Below, piece by piece: positions 27,794 to 36,193 of a stretch of DNA of 64,000 nt. Each line of letters starts with the position of its first letter. The first letter of the stretch is position 1. The notes beneath the pieces were generated by a model. It saw only the letters and a list, made by a program, of their open reading frames with translations. It was not told the DNA's origin and searched no databases. Source of the DNA: Accumulibacter sp. (lineage in GTDB: Bacteria > Pseudomonadota > Gammaproteobacteria > Burkholderiales > Rhodocyclaceae); NCBI GenBank assembly GCA_017302455.1, contig JAFLDO010000010.1, positions 1-64,000 of the forward strand, read 5' to 3'. The translations under genes were made by a program, and so were the position numbers.

Positions 27794-28603
27794 ATGCATC
27801 CAGTTCTCAACATCCTCATCAAGGCGGCGCGGCGCGCCAGCCAGATCATCAACCGCGCCTCGCTCGACCTGGGTCACCTGCAGATCACGACCAAGCGCCA
27901 GAGTGACTTTGTCACCGAAGTCGACAAGGCGGCCGAGGCCGCGATCATCGAGGTGCTGCGCGAGGCCTATCCCGACTACGGCATTTTAGCAGAAGAGTCG
28001 GGGCACACCGGTGGCCACGCCGGCGGCAGCGACTACCAGTGGATCATCGACCCGCTCGACGGGACAACCAACTTCATCCACGGCTTTCCCCAGTACGCGA
28101 TTTCCATCGCCCTGGCCTACCGCGGACAGATCACCCAGTCGGTCGTTTATGACACCGTCCGCAACGAATTGTTCACCGCCAGCAAGGGCGGCGGTGCTTT
28201 CCTCAACGACCGCCGGATACGCGTGAGCAAGTGCATCCGCCTTGACGACGCGTTGCTCGGCACCGGCTTCCCCTATCGCGTCTATGAGCATATCGATGCC
28301 TACCTGGCGATGTTCAAGGAACTGGCGAAGAAGAGTTCGGGCATCCGCCGCCCCGGCGCCGCCTCTCTCGACCTGGCCTACGTCGCCTGCGGCCGCTTCG
28401 ATGGCTTCTGGGAGTTCGGTCTGTCGCCCTGGGACATCGCCGGTGGCGCGCTGCTGATCTCCGAGGCCGGCGGACTGATCGGCGATCTGGCCGGCAACGA
28501 GACCTACCTGCAGACTGGCAACGTCGTCGCCGGTACCCCGAAAATCTTTGCGCAACTGCTGCAGGTGATCGACGCCCACCGCACACCCGGGCTGATGGCC
28601 TGA
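27794..28603 (+). CDS. suhB: Inositol monophosphatase family protein SuhB
   Basis: The 269-residue protein carries the metal-binding motifs of this family: EVDKAAEAAI with EES (GILAEESG), WIIDPLDGTTNFIHGFP, and WDIAGGALLISEAGG. SuhB dephosphorylates inositol-1-phosphate and also acts as an rRNA antitermination factor. It is divergent from trmJ. TAGAAT at 27731-27736 is the likely -10 box. Confidence 0.93.
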   Translation: MHPVLNILIKAARRASQIINRASLDLGHLQITTKRQSDFVTEVDKAAEAAIIEVLREAYPDYGILAEESGHTGGHAGGSDYQWIIDPLDGTTNFIHGFPQYAISIALAYRGQITQSVVYDTVRNELFTASKGGGAFLNDRRIRVSKCIRLDDALLGTGFPYRVYEHIDAYLAMFKELAKKSSGIRRPGAASLDLAYVACGRFDGFWEFGLSPWDIAGGALLISEAGGLIGDLAGNETYLQTGNVVAGTPKIFAQLLQVIDAHRTPGLMA

Positions 28604-28610
28604 GCAAACG

Positions 28611-28640
28611 CCGGCGGCGCGCCGGGTGGCGAGCCGCCGG
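28611..28640. terminator. Stem-loop between convergent suhB and ald
   Basis: Perfect 8-bp arms CCGGCGGC (28611-28618) and GCCGCCGG (28633-28640) enclose a 14-nt loop. It fills the 42-bp gap between the convergent stops of suhB and ald. No T-run follows, so termination by this structure alone is uncertain. Confidence 0.5.
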
Positions 28641-28645
28641 TTCGC

Positions 28646-29764
28646 CTACCCCCTGATAACCGCCAGGGCATCGTGATACGGGTAGCCGAGGTCTTCGGCC
28701 ACCTCGCGACAGGTAAGCTTGCCGAACGCGACGTTCAGGCCATTGCGCAGATGCTCGTCGTCCTCGAGGGCCCGGCGCCAACCCTTGTCGGCGATCTGCA
28801 GGGCGAACGGCAAGGTCGCGTTGTTCAGCGCATAGGTGGACGTGCGCGGGACGCCGCCGGGCATGTTGGCCACACAGTAGTGCACCACATTGCCCACCAT
28901 GTAGGTCGGATCGGCATGCGTCGTGGCTCTTGCAGTCTCGCAGCAGCCACCCTGATCGATGGCGACATCGACGATCACCGAACCCGGCTTCATCGCATCG
29001 ACCATGTCGCGCGTGATCAGCTTCGGCGCCGCGGCCCCAGGGATGAGCACGCCACCGATGACCAGATCGGCGCGCAGCACCTGCTGCTCGACATTGTCCC
29101 GGTTCGAGAAGACGGTCATCACGCGTGCGCCGAGCACGTGATCGATGCGGCGCAGGACATCGATATTGCGGTCGATGACCACCACCTGGGCACCGGTACC
29201 GACAGCAACCTGCGCGGCGTTCGTGCCGACGACACCACCACCGAGGATGACAATCCGCGCCGACGGCACACCGGCAACGCCGCCCAGGAGGATTCCCATG
29301 CCGCCGTGCGCCTTCTCGAGGCAATAGGCACCGGCCTGGATCGACAGGCGGCCGGCGACTTCCGACATCGGCGCCAGCAGGGGCAGACCGCCGCCAGGCT
29401 GGGTGACGGTTTCATAAGCGATGCACACGGCGCCGCTGGCGACCAGGTCAGCGCACTGCTCGGGATCGGGAGCGAGGTGCAGATAGGTATAGAGGATCTG
29501 TCCCGCGCGCAGCATCGCCCGCTCGGCCGCCTGCGGCTCCTTGACCTTGATGATCATTTCCGCGCTGGCAAAAATCTCCCCCGCGGTGGACGCGATGCTT
29601 GCGCCCGCTTTCTGGTAGACCTCGTCGGTGGCACCGATACCTCGGCCGGCACCGGTTTCAACCGTCACCTGATGACCATGCGCGACCATCTCCCGCACCG
29701 ATGACGGAGTCAGGCCAACGCGATATTCGTGGTTCTTGATTTCCCTGGGTACGCCGATCAGCAT
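28646..29764 (-). CDS. ald: Alanine dehydrogenase
   Basis: The 372-residue protein has the signature [20 protein letters not shown], the AYETV...[13 protein letters not shown] active-site region, and the Rossmann loop [16 protein letters not shown]. It interconverts L-alanine and pyruvate with NAD. Length is the usual ~370 aa. The start at 29764 follows GGAGACGAGG. Confidence 0.94.
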   Translation of the reverse strand: MLIGVPREIKNHEYRVGLTPSSVREMVAHGHQVTVETGAGRGIGATDEVYQKAGASIASTAGEIFASAEMIIKVKEPQAAERAMLRAGQILYTYLHLAPDPEQCADLVASGAVCIAYETVTQPGGGLPLLAPMSEVAGRLSIQAGAYCLEKAHGGMGILLGGVAGVPSARIVILGGGVVGTNAAQVAVGTGAQVVVIDRNIDVLRRIDHVLGARVMTVFSNRDNVEQQVLRADLVIGGVLIPGAAAPKLITRDMVDAMKPGSVIVDVAIDQGGCCETARATTHADPTYMVGNVVHYCVANMPGGVPRTSTYALNNATLPFALQIADKGWRRALEDDEHLRNGLNVAFGKLTCREVAEDLGYPYHDALAVIRG

Positions 29765-30081
29765 CCTCGTCTCCTTGCCAGTAGTCTTGTTTTCGGGCCG
29801 CTCATCTTATGCGATTTCCGGATTGCCGGCGGCTTTTTTGCCCAACGCGGCGTGTGACCGCGGGCAGCATCCTGGCCTGCCGTGGCGTCCATCACGTCGA
29901 TGCCGACCAGCGGACAATGTTGTTCTGCGCCCTCGCTTGCAGGTACACTGCCCCATGCGCTGCGCCGCCGGTCGGGACGGCGGCAGTCGCCCGAAGCAAA
30001 CCCGAATCCCGACCTTTGAGAGATTCCATCCGTGCTCGCTTGTCTCCCCTCGCTGAGGTTTCCCGCCGACGGTGACGCCAC
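29765..30081. other. 317-bp divergent region between ald and the sigma-factor gene
   Basis: I see no gene here. A plus-strand promoter candidate is TTGTTC (29920-29925), an 18-bp spacer and TACACT (29944-29949), which would give the ECF sigma gene a leader of about 125 nt. It does not resemble the GGAAC/GTC-type promoter that many ECF factors use for autoregulation. Confidence 0.4.
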
Positions 30082-30735
30082 ATGAACTCCGCCGATGCCG
30101 GCGGGGTCGATGGCCGGCCACCCGCCGCCGCCGATAACAGCCGCAAGCTCCCGCCGGCCGCTGCCACCATCGCCGGCGAACTGGCAGGCTTTCGCCGCGA
30201 CATGCTGCGCTTTGCGGTGCTGCAATTGCGTGATCAGGCGAGTGCCGAAGACGCGGTGCAGGAAGCCATGTTGTCCGCGCTCGAGGGCGCCGACCGCTTC
30301 GCCGAACGCGCCAAACTGAAGACCTGGGTCTTTTCGATTCTCCGGAACAAGATCGTCGACATCATCCGGCGGCGGGTGCGCGAGCCGAGCTACCAGGCTC
30401 CCGAAGAGGAGATCGACGATGCCGATTTCGACCCCTTGTTCAGGAGCAACGGCCACTGGCAGAACGACTCGCGGCCGGCAAGCTGGGGAGACCCGGCGAA
30501 GAGTCTTGAGGACCAGCGCTTCTGGATGGTCTTCGATGCCTGCCTGAACCGCCTGCCGGCGGGAACAGCCCGTGTCTTCATGATGCGCGAAATGCTCGGG
30601 CTGGAAACCGACGAAATCTGCAGCGAACTATCGATGAGCAGCAACAACTGCTGGGTCGTGCTGCACCGGGCGCGTATGGGGCTGCGCCTGTGCCTCGATC
30701 AAAAGTGGTTCACGACGGGGGACCGGGGCGCATGA
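30082..30735 (+). CDS. ECF-type sigma factor
   Basis: The 217-residue protein has sigma region 2 (MLRFAVLQLRDQASAEDAVQ through LKTWVFSILRNKIVDIIRRR, about residues 35-95) and region 4 (LNRLPAGTARVFMMREMLGL then a helix-turn-helix, about 155-205), with no region 3, typical of ECF factors. An acidic linker (about 100-150) joins them. The downstream gene is a zinc-finger anti-sigma whose start overlaps this stop by 4 nt. Its regulon is unknown; phoX is convergent next door. Start: ATG at 30082 with a weak ribosome site. Confidence 0.88.
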   Translation: MNSADAGGVDGRPPAAADNSRKLPPAAATIAGELAGFRRDMLRFAVLQLRDQASAEDAVQEAMLSALEGADRFAERAKLKTWVFSILRNKIVDIIRRRVREPSYQAPEEEIDDADFDPLFRSNGHWQNDSRPASWGDPAKSLEDQRFWMVFDACLNRLPAGTARVFMMREMLGLETDEICSELSMSSNNCWVVLHRARMGLRLCLDQKWFTTGDRGA

Positions 30736-30944
30736 TGAACTGCCAGCAAGCCGTCAGGCTGATGTCAGACGAGATGGATCGCGGGCTCGCCGGGAGCGAG
30801 CGTTTTTCACTGCGCCTTCACTCGCTGCTCTGTGTCGGCTGCCGCAACTACCAGCGGCAGATCCCCTTCTTGCGACAGGCGTGCCGGGCGACGCCGCCCG
30901 CCGACGTCACACCACCCACAGCGTCGTCGCCAACCCGCGAGTGA
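30732..30944 (+). CDS. Zinc-finger (ZAS/zf-HC2) anti-sigma factor, soluble, 70 aa
   Basis: The short protein carries the ZAS zinc-binding motif: C4 plus H30-x3-C34-x2-C37 (in LHSLLCVGCRNY). It has no membrane segment, so it is a cytoplasmic anti-sigma of the minimal type that can sense oxidative or thiol stress. The ATG at 30732 overlaps the sigma-factor stop (ATGA), and the frame upstream of it is part of the sigma gene shadow. Translation coupling supports a sigma/anti-sigma pair. Confidence 0.85.
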   Translation: MMNCQQAVRLMSDEMDRGLAGSERFSLRLHSLLCVGCRNYQRQIPFLRQACRATPPADVTPPTASSPTRE

Positions 30945-30994
30945 GCGACGCACGGCCGCCCGCGAGCACCTGCCGTCGGGGCCGGGGACGCCTG

Positions 30995-32914
30995 TCAAGT
31001 GCCGACGACTCCGCCATCCCGACGGCGGATGACCAGGGTGGCGGACCGCGGTCGGCCGCCGGTCACCTCGGCGAATTGATTGGCGGGCCAGCCCGAGACA
31101 GCCAGCGGTCTGGCCGGATCGGAACGTGCACCGGGGACCTCCCCGGGATGCTGAACGTTTACAAACAGGTTGCACGAATCAGGCGTTGCCGTCAGCCCAG
31201 TGATCTCGCAGCCTGACGGACCCGTGAGAAAGCGCCGGATCTCGCCGCTGGCAACATCGGCGACGAGCATCTGGTTGTTGCCGATCCGCTGGTAATCCCC
31301 GTGGTTCATGAGACGGCCCGGGACGTCGGTCTGAATCCACAGGCGGCCTGCACGGTCGAAAAACAAGCCGTCCGGGCTGCCAAAGGAATCGCCGCGAATG
31401 TTGCCTCGCTTGTTCGCGTCGCTATGCTGGGAGTCGCCGCAGAGAACGAAGATGTCCCAGGAAAAGCGGCCGGCCGCGGCGTCGCCCGCGTCCTCGCGCC
31501 AGCGGATGATGTGGCCGAAGGCGTTGTCCGCACGCGGATTGGCGGCGTCGGCAGTTACCCGCTGGCGGTTGTTGGTCAGGGTGCAGTAGACCTCGCCGCT
31601 TTGCGGCTGCACGGCAATCCACTCGGGCCGATCCATTTTCGTCGCGCCGACCAGGTCGGCCGCCTGGCGCGCCCGGATCAGGACCTCGGCCTGACCGGCA
31701 AAGCCATTCGCCTCGTTCAGGTTGTTCTGCCCATGCTGCAGGGCGACCCACTGACCGCGCCCATCAGCCTCGAAACGCGCGACGTACAGCGTCCCGACCT
31801 CGAGCCAGCGTCCGCTGGTCGCCGAACTCCCGGCGATGAAGCGATCGCGCGAAACGTACTTGTAGATGTACTCGAACGCCTCGTCGTCACCCATGTAGAC
31901 AACCACCCGCCCGTCGCTGGCCAGCGTGACGGTCGCTCCCTCGTGCTTGAAGCGACCGAGTGCCGTATGCTTTACGGGCGGCCGACCAGGCTGCCACGGG
32001 TCGACCTCGACTACCCAGCCGAAGCGGTTGGCCTCGTTGGGCTCGCTCGCGACGTCGAAGCGGCTGTCGTGTTCATGCCAGCGCAGTCCGCTCCCCCCCT
32101 CGCGAATCCCGTAGCGCCTCTGCGCCGCCGTCGGTGTCCCGCTGGCGTTGAAATAGCCGTTGAAATTCTCTTCGCAGCTCAGGTAGGTACCCCAGGGCGT
32201 TAGCCCCATCGCGCAATTGGCGAGCGTGCCGAAAACGACGTTGCCGCGCCGGTCGTCACGCGTGCGCATGTCCACGGCACCGGCGGCCGGACCGTCGATG
32301 CGCATCGGCGTGCGTGCCGTGATCCGGCGCGCGTAGGCCGAGGGCCTGACAATCTGCCAGCGCAGCTCGCTGCCGCCGCCCCGGAGTTGCACTTCGATCA
32401 CCGAGATGCCGTGCGCGTTCTGTGACTTGAGCGTCTTGGCATGACTCCAGGCGGCCGTACCGCCAACGTGCAACAGACCCTCGTCCGTGTACTCGTGGTT
32501 GATGCACAGCAGACCGTGCGTCGACGACGGACGGCCATCATTGACGAAAGGAAAGAACTGCATCCCGTCGTGATGCATTCCCGCCTGCTCGGCCTGTTCG
32601 GGCGCGCTGTTGCTTGCGTCGCCCCGAAACGCTGGGCCGAGAGAGATCGGATCGCCCCAGGCATACAGCAACTGGAGCGTGTAACCCTCGGGCACCCGTA
32701 CGGCATCGTCAGTCGCCGCGGCAATCGGCCGGAAACCGATCGCTGACCCGCCACCCCCAGCAGCCTGCGCCGGCAGGCCGAAGAACGCCAGCGCGGCGCT
32801 ACCCAGGCCGGCTTGCAGAATCTGGCGCCGCGTTGCCGAACCGGCCGCACGCGCTCCGAGCAGTTGCTCCAGATGCGGGTTGGCGCTGTCGTTGCTGAGC
32901 AAGTCGTCCTTCAC
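30995..32914 (-). CDS. phoX: PhoX-family alkaline phosphatase / DUF839 protein
   Basis: The 639-residue protein fits the PhoX (DUF839) family: a twin-arginine-like signal (SATRRQILQAGLGSAALAFF) about 25-30 residues in, then LLCINHEYTDEGLL, NCAMGLTPWGTYLSCEENFN, FGWVVEVDP and GSPDGLFFDRAGRLWIQTD. PhoX enzymes are periplasmic Ca/Fe-dependent phosphatases exported by Tat, releasing phosphate from esters. I prefer the GTG at 32914, preceded by GAGGAG, over a TTG 12 codons upstream. A GATAAT hexamer (32950-32955, minus) may be the -10 box. No recognisable Pho box lies upstream. Confidence 0.87.
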   Translation of the reverse strand: MKDDLLSNDSANPHLEQLLGARAAGSATRRQILQAGLGSAALAFFGLPAQAAGGGGSAIGFRPIAAATDDAVRVPEGYTLQLLYAWGDPISLGPAFRGDASNSAPEQAEQAGMHHDGMQFFPFVNDGRPSSTHGLLCINHEYTDEGLLHVGGTAAWSHAKTLKSQNAHGISVIEVQLRGGGSELRWQIVRPSAYARRITARTPMRIDGPAAGAVDMRTRDDRRGNVVFGTLANCAMGLTPWGTYLSCEENFNGYFNASGTPTAAQRRYGIREGGSGLRWHEHDSRFDVASEPNEANRFGWVVEVDPWQPGRPPVKHTALGRFKHEGATVTLASDGRVVVYMGDDEAFEYIYKYVSRDRFIAGSSATSGRWLEVGTLYVARFEADGRGQWVALQHGQNNLNEANGFAGQAEVLIRARQAADLVGATKMDRPEWIAVQPQSGEVYCTLTNNRQRVTADAANPRADNAFGHIIRWREDAGDAAAGRFSWDIFVLCGDSQHSDANKRGNIRGDSFGSPDGLFFDRAGRLWIQTDVPGRLMNHGDYQRIGNNQMLVADVASGEIRRFLTGPSGCEITGLTATPDSCNLFVNVQHPGEVPGARSDPARPLAVSGWPANQFAEVTGGRPRSATLVIRRRDGGVVGT

Positions 32915-33106
32915 TGGCTGCTTCTCCTCGCAGTTCGCCGAAAGCCGCAATTATCCCCCTGCCCCCTTCGTCGGTGTGCCCGGAAGCGACCTCCCCCTTG
33001 GCACGCCAGGCATTCGCTGCCACTTCCTGCCGCCACGTCACAACTAGCGTCGGCGAGCGGCCACTGGAGGCGGACTCCCTTGCCGGGCACGTTCGCAAGG
33101 CATTAC

Positions 33107-33119
33107 GCAACACGGTTGC
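33107..33119. promoter_or_regulatory. Perfect inverted repeat GCAAC-ACG-GTTGC, possible operator
   Basis: A 13-bp perfect inverted repeat with a 3-bp centre lies in the 283-bp region between phoX (minus) and the metal transporter operon (plus), about 80 bp before the first plus-strand ORF. It could be an operator for a metalloregulator, but it does not match a Zur or Fur consensus that I know. Confidence 0.3.
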
Positions 33120-33197
33120 ATTTGACTGGTTAACGAGGCAAGATCCACGTCCCATGCCCAAGCCGAGCCGTGCACCTGTCGTCTGCCCTCACCCCTG

Positions 33198-33341
33198 ATG
33201 CCTTCGATTACTCCCCCGACCGTCTCGCCGCGTGTCGTGAGCCGCAACCCGGTTCTCTGCGCCAGCGCCCCGGCGCGCCTGATTTGGGCGGGCGCCGCGC
33301 TGGCCCTGTTGTGGACGACGGTCCTCTGGGCTCTCGCTTGA
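33198..33341 (+). CDS. Possible small membrane protein, 47 aa, coupled to the ABC ATPase
   Basis: The frame runs from an ATG at 33198 to a TGA at 33339-33341. Its C-terminal half is one hydrophobic segment (LIWAGAALALLWTTVLWALA). The stop overlaps the probable TTG start of the downstream ATPase (TTGA), which suggests coupling. There is no clear ribosome site. It may be a genuine small subunit or a leader ORF. Confidence 0.4.
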   Translation: MPSITPPTVSPRVVSRNPVLCASAPARLIWAGAALALLWTTVLWALA

Positions 33342-34135
33342 ACGCGCCGCTGCCGACCAACGGTCTCGTGCCTGCGCGCGCCCAGCCGATCCTGCGCTTC
33401 GAGAACCTGACTCTTGGTTACAACCGGCATCCAGCAGTACATCATCTGCGCGGCGAAGTCGCCGCCGGCAGCCTGCTGGCCATCGTCGGCCCCAACGGTG
33501 CCGGCAAGTCGACACTGCTCAAGGCGATTGCCGGCGAACTGCGGCCACTGCAGGGCCGGATCGAATTGAACGGCCTCGAACGCCGGCAGATCGCCTATCT
33601 GACGCAGTCGACGACCCTCGATAGCAGCTTCCCGATGGTCGTTCATGACTTCGTGGCGATGGGGCTGTGGCGCGAAATCGGGGCCTTCTCCGGACTCAGC
33701 CGCACGCAGCGCGGAAACATCGAACATGCGCTTGGCGTCGTCGGCCTTGCCGGCCTGGAGAACCGTGCCATAGGCACCCTCTCGGGTGGCCAGTTGCAGC
33801 GGGCCCTGTTTGCCCGCGTCCTGCTCCAGGACTCGCCGCTGGTCCTGCTCGACGAGCCTTTCGGCGCCATCGACGCGGCCAGCGTCCGCGATCTGGCGAC
33901 ACTGGTCCGGCGCTGGCACAGCGAAGGACGAACGGTGATCGCCGTCCTGCATGACCTCGAACATGTGCGGCAGGAATATCCCGAGACGCTGTTGCTGGCA
34001 CGCGAGGTCGTCGCCCGCGGCGATACCGCAAGTGTCCTCAGCGAAGAAAATCTGCTGCGCGCACGCCGCCTCGCCGAGGGGCGCGGCGACGATGCGCACG
34101 CTCCGGTCTGTCACGCCGTGGGCAACGTCGAATGA
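33338..34135 (+). CDS. Zn/Mn ABC transporter ATP-binding protein
   Basis: The ~265-residue ATPase has Walker A (GPNGAGKST), the signature LSGGQLQRALFARVL, Walker B (LVLLDEPFGAID) and the switch histidine (VIAVLHDLEHV). It belongs to the manganese/zinc (ZnuC/MntB/AztA) subfamily. I place the start at the TTG at 33338, where it overlaps the preceding small ORF; a GTG at 33368 is an alternative. The stop overlaps the permease start by 4 nt. Confidence 0.88.
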   Translation: MNAPLPTNGLVPARAQPILRFENLTLGYNRHPAVHHLRGEVAAGSLLAIVGPNGAGKSTLLKAIAGELRPLQGRIELNGLERRQIAYLTQSTTLDSSFPMVVHDFVAMGLWREIGAFSGLSRTQRGNIEHALGVVGLAGLENRAIGTLSGGQLQRALFARVLLQDSPLVLLDEPFGAIDAASVRDLATLVRRWHSEGRTVIAVLHDLEHVRQEYPETLLLAREVVARGDTASVLSEENLLRARRLAEGRGDDAHAPVCHAVGNVE

Positions 34136-35013
34136 TCGAAGCGCTGTCCGACATGCCGCTGCTCTCGCCCTTCATCGAATTCGGCTTCATGCGCCGGGCG
34201 CTGGCGGGCTGCCTGGCACTGTCGCTCGGAGCGACGCCGATCGGCGTCTTCCTGATGCTGCGCCGGATGAGCCTGGCCGGTGATGCGATGTCGCACGCCA
34301 TCCTGCCGGGCGCCGCGGTCGGATACCTGCTCGCCGGGCTGTCCTTGCCGGCAATGACGATCGGTGGTCTGATCGCCGGCCTGGCGGTAGCGGTGATGGC
34401 CGGCGGCGTCGCCCGCAACACGGTGATCCGGGAAGACACCAGCCTCGCCACCTTCTATCTCCTCTCGCTTTCCGCCGGCGTGTTGATCATCTCGCTACGC
34501 GGCAGCAGCGTCGACCTGCTGCATGTCCTCTTCGGCAGCGTCCTGGCGCTCGACGACGCCACGCTTCTCCTGCTCGCCGGCTTCACCTCGCTGTCGGTCG
34601 TGGCACTCGCCATCGGGCTGCGGCTGTTCGTGCTCGAGAGCTGCGACCCGGCCTTCCTGGCGCGCATCAGCCGGCTCGCACCGTTGGCCCACTACGGCTT
34701 TCTGACTCTCCTGGTCATCAATCTGGTCGCCGGCTTCCACGCACTCGGAACGCTGATGGCGGTCGGCATCATGATTCTGCCGGCAGCGGCCGCCCGCCTC
34801 TGGGTGTGCAGTATCGGCCCGCTGTTGCTGCTCGCCGTGTTCACTGCGCTCCTCGGGTCGACCAGCGGCCTGCTTCTTTCCTACTACATCAACGTGCCAG
34901 CCGGACCGGCGATCGTCCTGACTCTCGGTGCCCTGTACCTGCTGTCACTGGCCATCGGGCCACTCGCCCCGCTCGCCAGCCGCTGGCGGACGAGCTGGCA
35001 TTTCGAGCGCTGA
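34132..35013 (+). CDS. Zn/Mn ABC transporter permease (ABC-3 family)
   Basis: The 293-residue integral membrane protein has about eight hydrophobic segments and the ABC-3 family motifs RRMSLAGDAMSHAILPGAAV and ALGTLMAVGIMILPAAAARL. It forms the channel of the metal importer with the ATPase before it and the binding protein after it. The ATG overlaps the ATPase stop (ATGA). Confidence 0.93.
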   Translation: MIEALSDMPLLSPFIEFGFMRRALAGCLALSLGATPIGVFLMLRRMSLAGDAMSHAILPGAAVGYLLAGLSLPAMTIGGLIAGLAVAVMAGGVARNTVIREDTSLATFYLLSLSAGVLIISLRGSSVDLLHVLFGSVLALDDATLLLLAGFTSLSVVALAIGLRLFVLESCDPAFLARISRLAPLAHYGFLTLLVINLVAGFHALGTLMAVGIMILPAAAARLWVCSIGPLLLLAVFTALLGSTSGLLLSYYINVPAGPAIVLTLGALYLLSLAIGPLAPLASRWRTSWHFER

Positions 35014-35032
35014 ACGCTCTGGGAGATCGCGC

Positions 35033-35980
35033 ATGTCATCCATCCTCCGGCTTCCCCTGCACCGCCTGACGGCCATTGCCCTGCTGGTGCTCGGCATACT
35101 CGTTTCTACCGATCGGACCGCGGCGGCCGATGTGCTGCCGGTGGTCGCCAGCTTCAGCATACTCGGCGATCTCACACGGCAGATCGGCGGCGAGCGTGTC
35201 GAGGTCCACACGCTGGTCGGCCCCGGCGCCGACGCGCACGTCTACCAGCCCACCCCGGCCGACGCGAAGAAGCTGGCGCGCGCCAGACTGGTGATCGTCA
35301 ACGGACTGGGTTTTGAAGGCTGGATCGATCGCCTGATCAAGTCCTCCGGCTATCGCGGCAAGCTCGTCGTCGCCAGCCAGGGCATCAACGCGATCCGCCT
35401 CGAGCGTACAGACGTCGACAAGCATGGATCACGTGAGCACGCCCACACCGACGATGTCGACCCGCACGCCTGGCAGGATCTGGCCAACGGCCGCCGCTAC
35501 GTGGACACGATCGCCGCGGCCCTAGTCGACGTAGACCCCGCCGGTAGAGCTGTCTATCAGGCCAACGCCGCCCGCCTGAACCGGGAGATCGGCGCGCTCG
35601 ACAGCAAGATTCGATCGACCCTCGGCGCACTGCCGGCTGCACGACGCAAGGTGGTAACTTCGCATGACGCCTTTGCGTACTTCGGCCGTGCTTACGGTTT
35701 CCGCTTCATCGCTCCAGTCGGCATCAGCACCGATGCCGAACCTTCGGCCGCCGACATCGCAGCAATCATCCGGCAGATCCGCAAGGAGAAGATCAGGGCG
35801 ATGTTCATTGAGAACATTGCCGACCCCCGCCTCCTCGAACGTATCAGCCGCGAGTCCGGCGCGCGCGTCGGAGGCACCTTGTACTCCGACTCGCTGGCGA
35901 CTGCCGGCAGCCCGGCCGACACCTACCTCGGGATGATGCGGGAGAATACCCGGACTATCGAGGCCGCGCTCGCCGACTGA
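35033..35980 (+). CDS. Zn/Mn ABC transporter substrate-binding protein
   Basis: The 315-residue periplasmic protein starts at 35033 after GGGAG and has a signal peptide of about 31 residues. It is a cluster A-I (TroA/ZnuA/PsaA) binding protein. Likely metal ligands are H69 (GADAHVYQP), H145 (DPHAWQD), E236 (STDAEPSA) and D286 (LYSDSLA). Glu at the third position rather than His resembles manganese-type proteins such as PsaA. A short histidine-rich stretch (KHGSREHAHTDD) instead recalls zinc proteins. The metal therefore stays open. The operon is ATPase-permease-binding protein. Confidence 0.88.
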   Translation: MSSILRLPLHRLTAIALLVLGILVSTDRTAAADVLPVVASFSILGDLTRQIGGERVEVHTLVGPGADAHVYQPTPADAKKLARARLVIVNGLGFEGWIDRLIKSSGYRGKLVVASQGINAIRLERTDVDKHGSREHAHTDDVDPHAWQDLANGRRYVDTIAAALVDVDPAGRAVYQANAARLNREIGALDSKIRSTLGALPAARRKVVTSHDAFAYFGRAYGFRFIAPVGISTDAEPSAADIAAIIRQIRKEKIRAMFIENIADPRLLERISRESGARVGGTLYSDSLATAGSPADTYLGMMRENTRTIEAALAD

Positions 35981-36118
35981 CGCCGACGCCCGTTCGGCGG
36001 CCAGGCTGTCGGTGCGCCCGCGGAGCGACCGGCGTCAGCCCGCAAGCTCCCCCGGCCTCCCCGGCAAAAGAACCGGACCGACCTTCGCCGCGGCGGTAGA
36101 ATTCCCGACAACGGCGAG

Positions 36119-36136
36119 CCGTCATCATTCCGTCAC
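36119..36136 (+). promoter_or_regulatory. Pho box upstream of pstS1
   Basis: Two direct heptamers CCGTCAT and CCGTCAC, separated by 4 bp, match the PhoB-box CTGTCAT-N4-CTGTCAC at all but one position per heptamer. The site is 58 bp before the ATG at 36194 and leaves room for a -10 box about 11 bp downstream. PhoB and PhoR are encoded at 45-47 kb. Confidence 0.85.
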
Positions 36137-36193
36137 AAAATCGACGCATGATTACTCCGTCGTTCCGATCCATGTCGACCAAGGAGACTCCTC

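Noticed and set aside
32915-33120. Pho box upstream of phoX
   Set aside because: A GTCAC word occurs, but no second heptamer stands 11 bp away, and the neighbouring bases do not fit.
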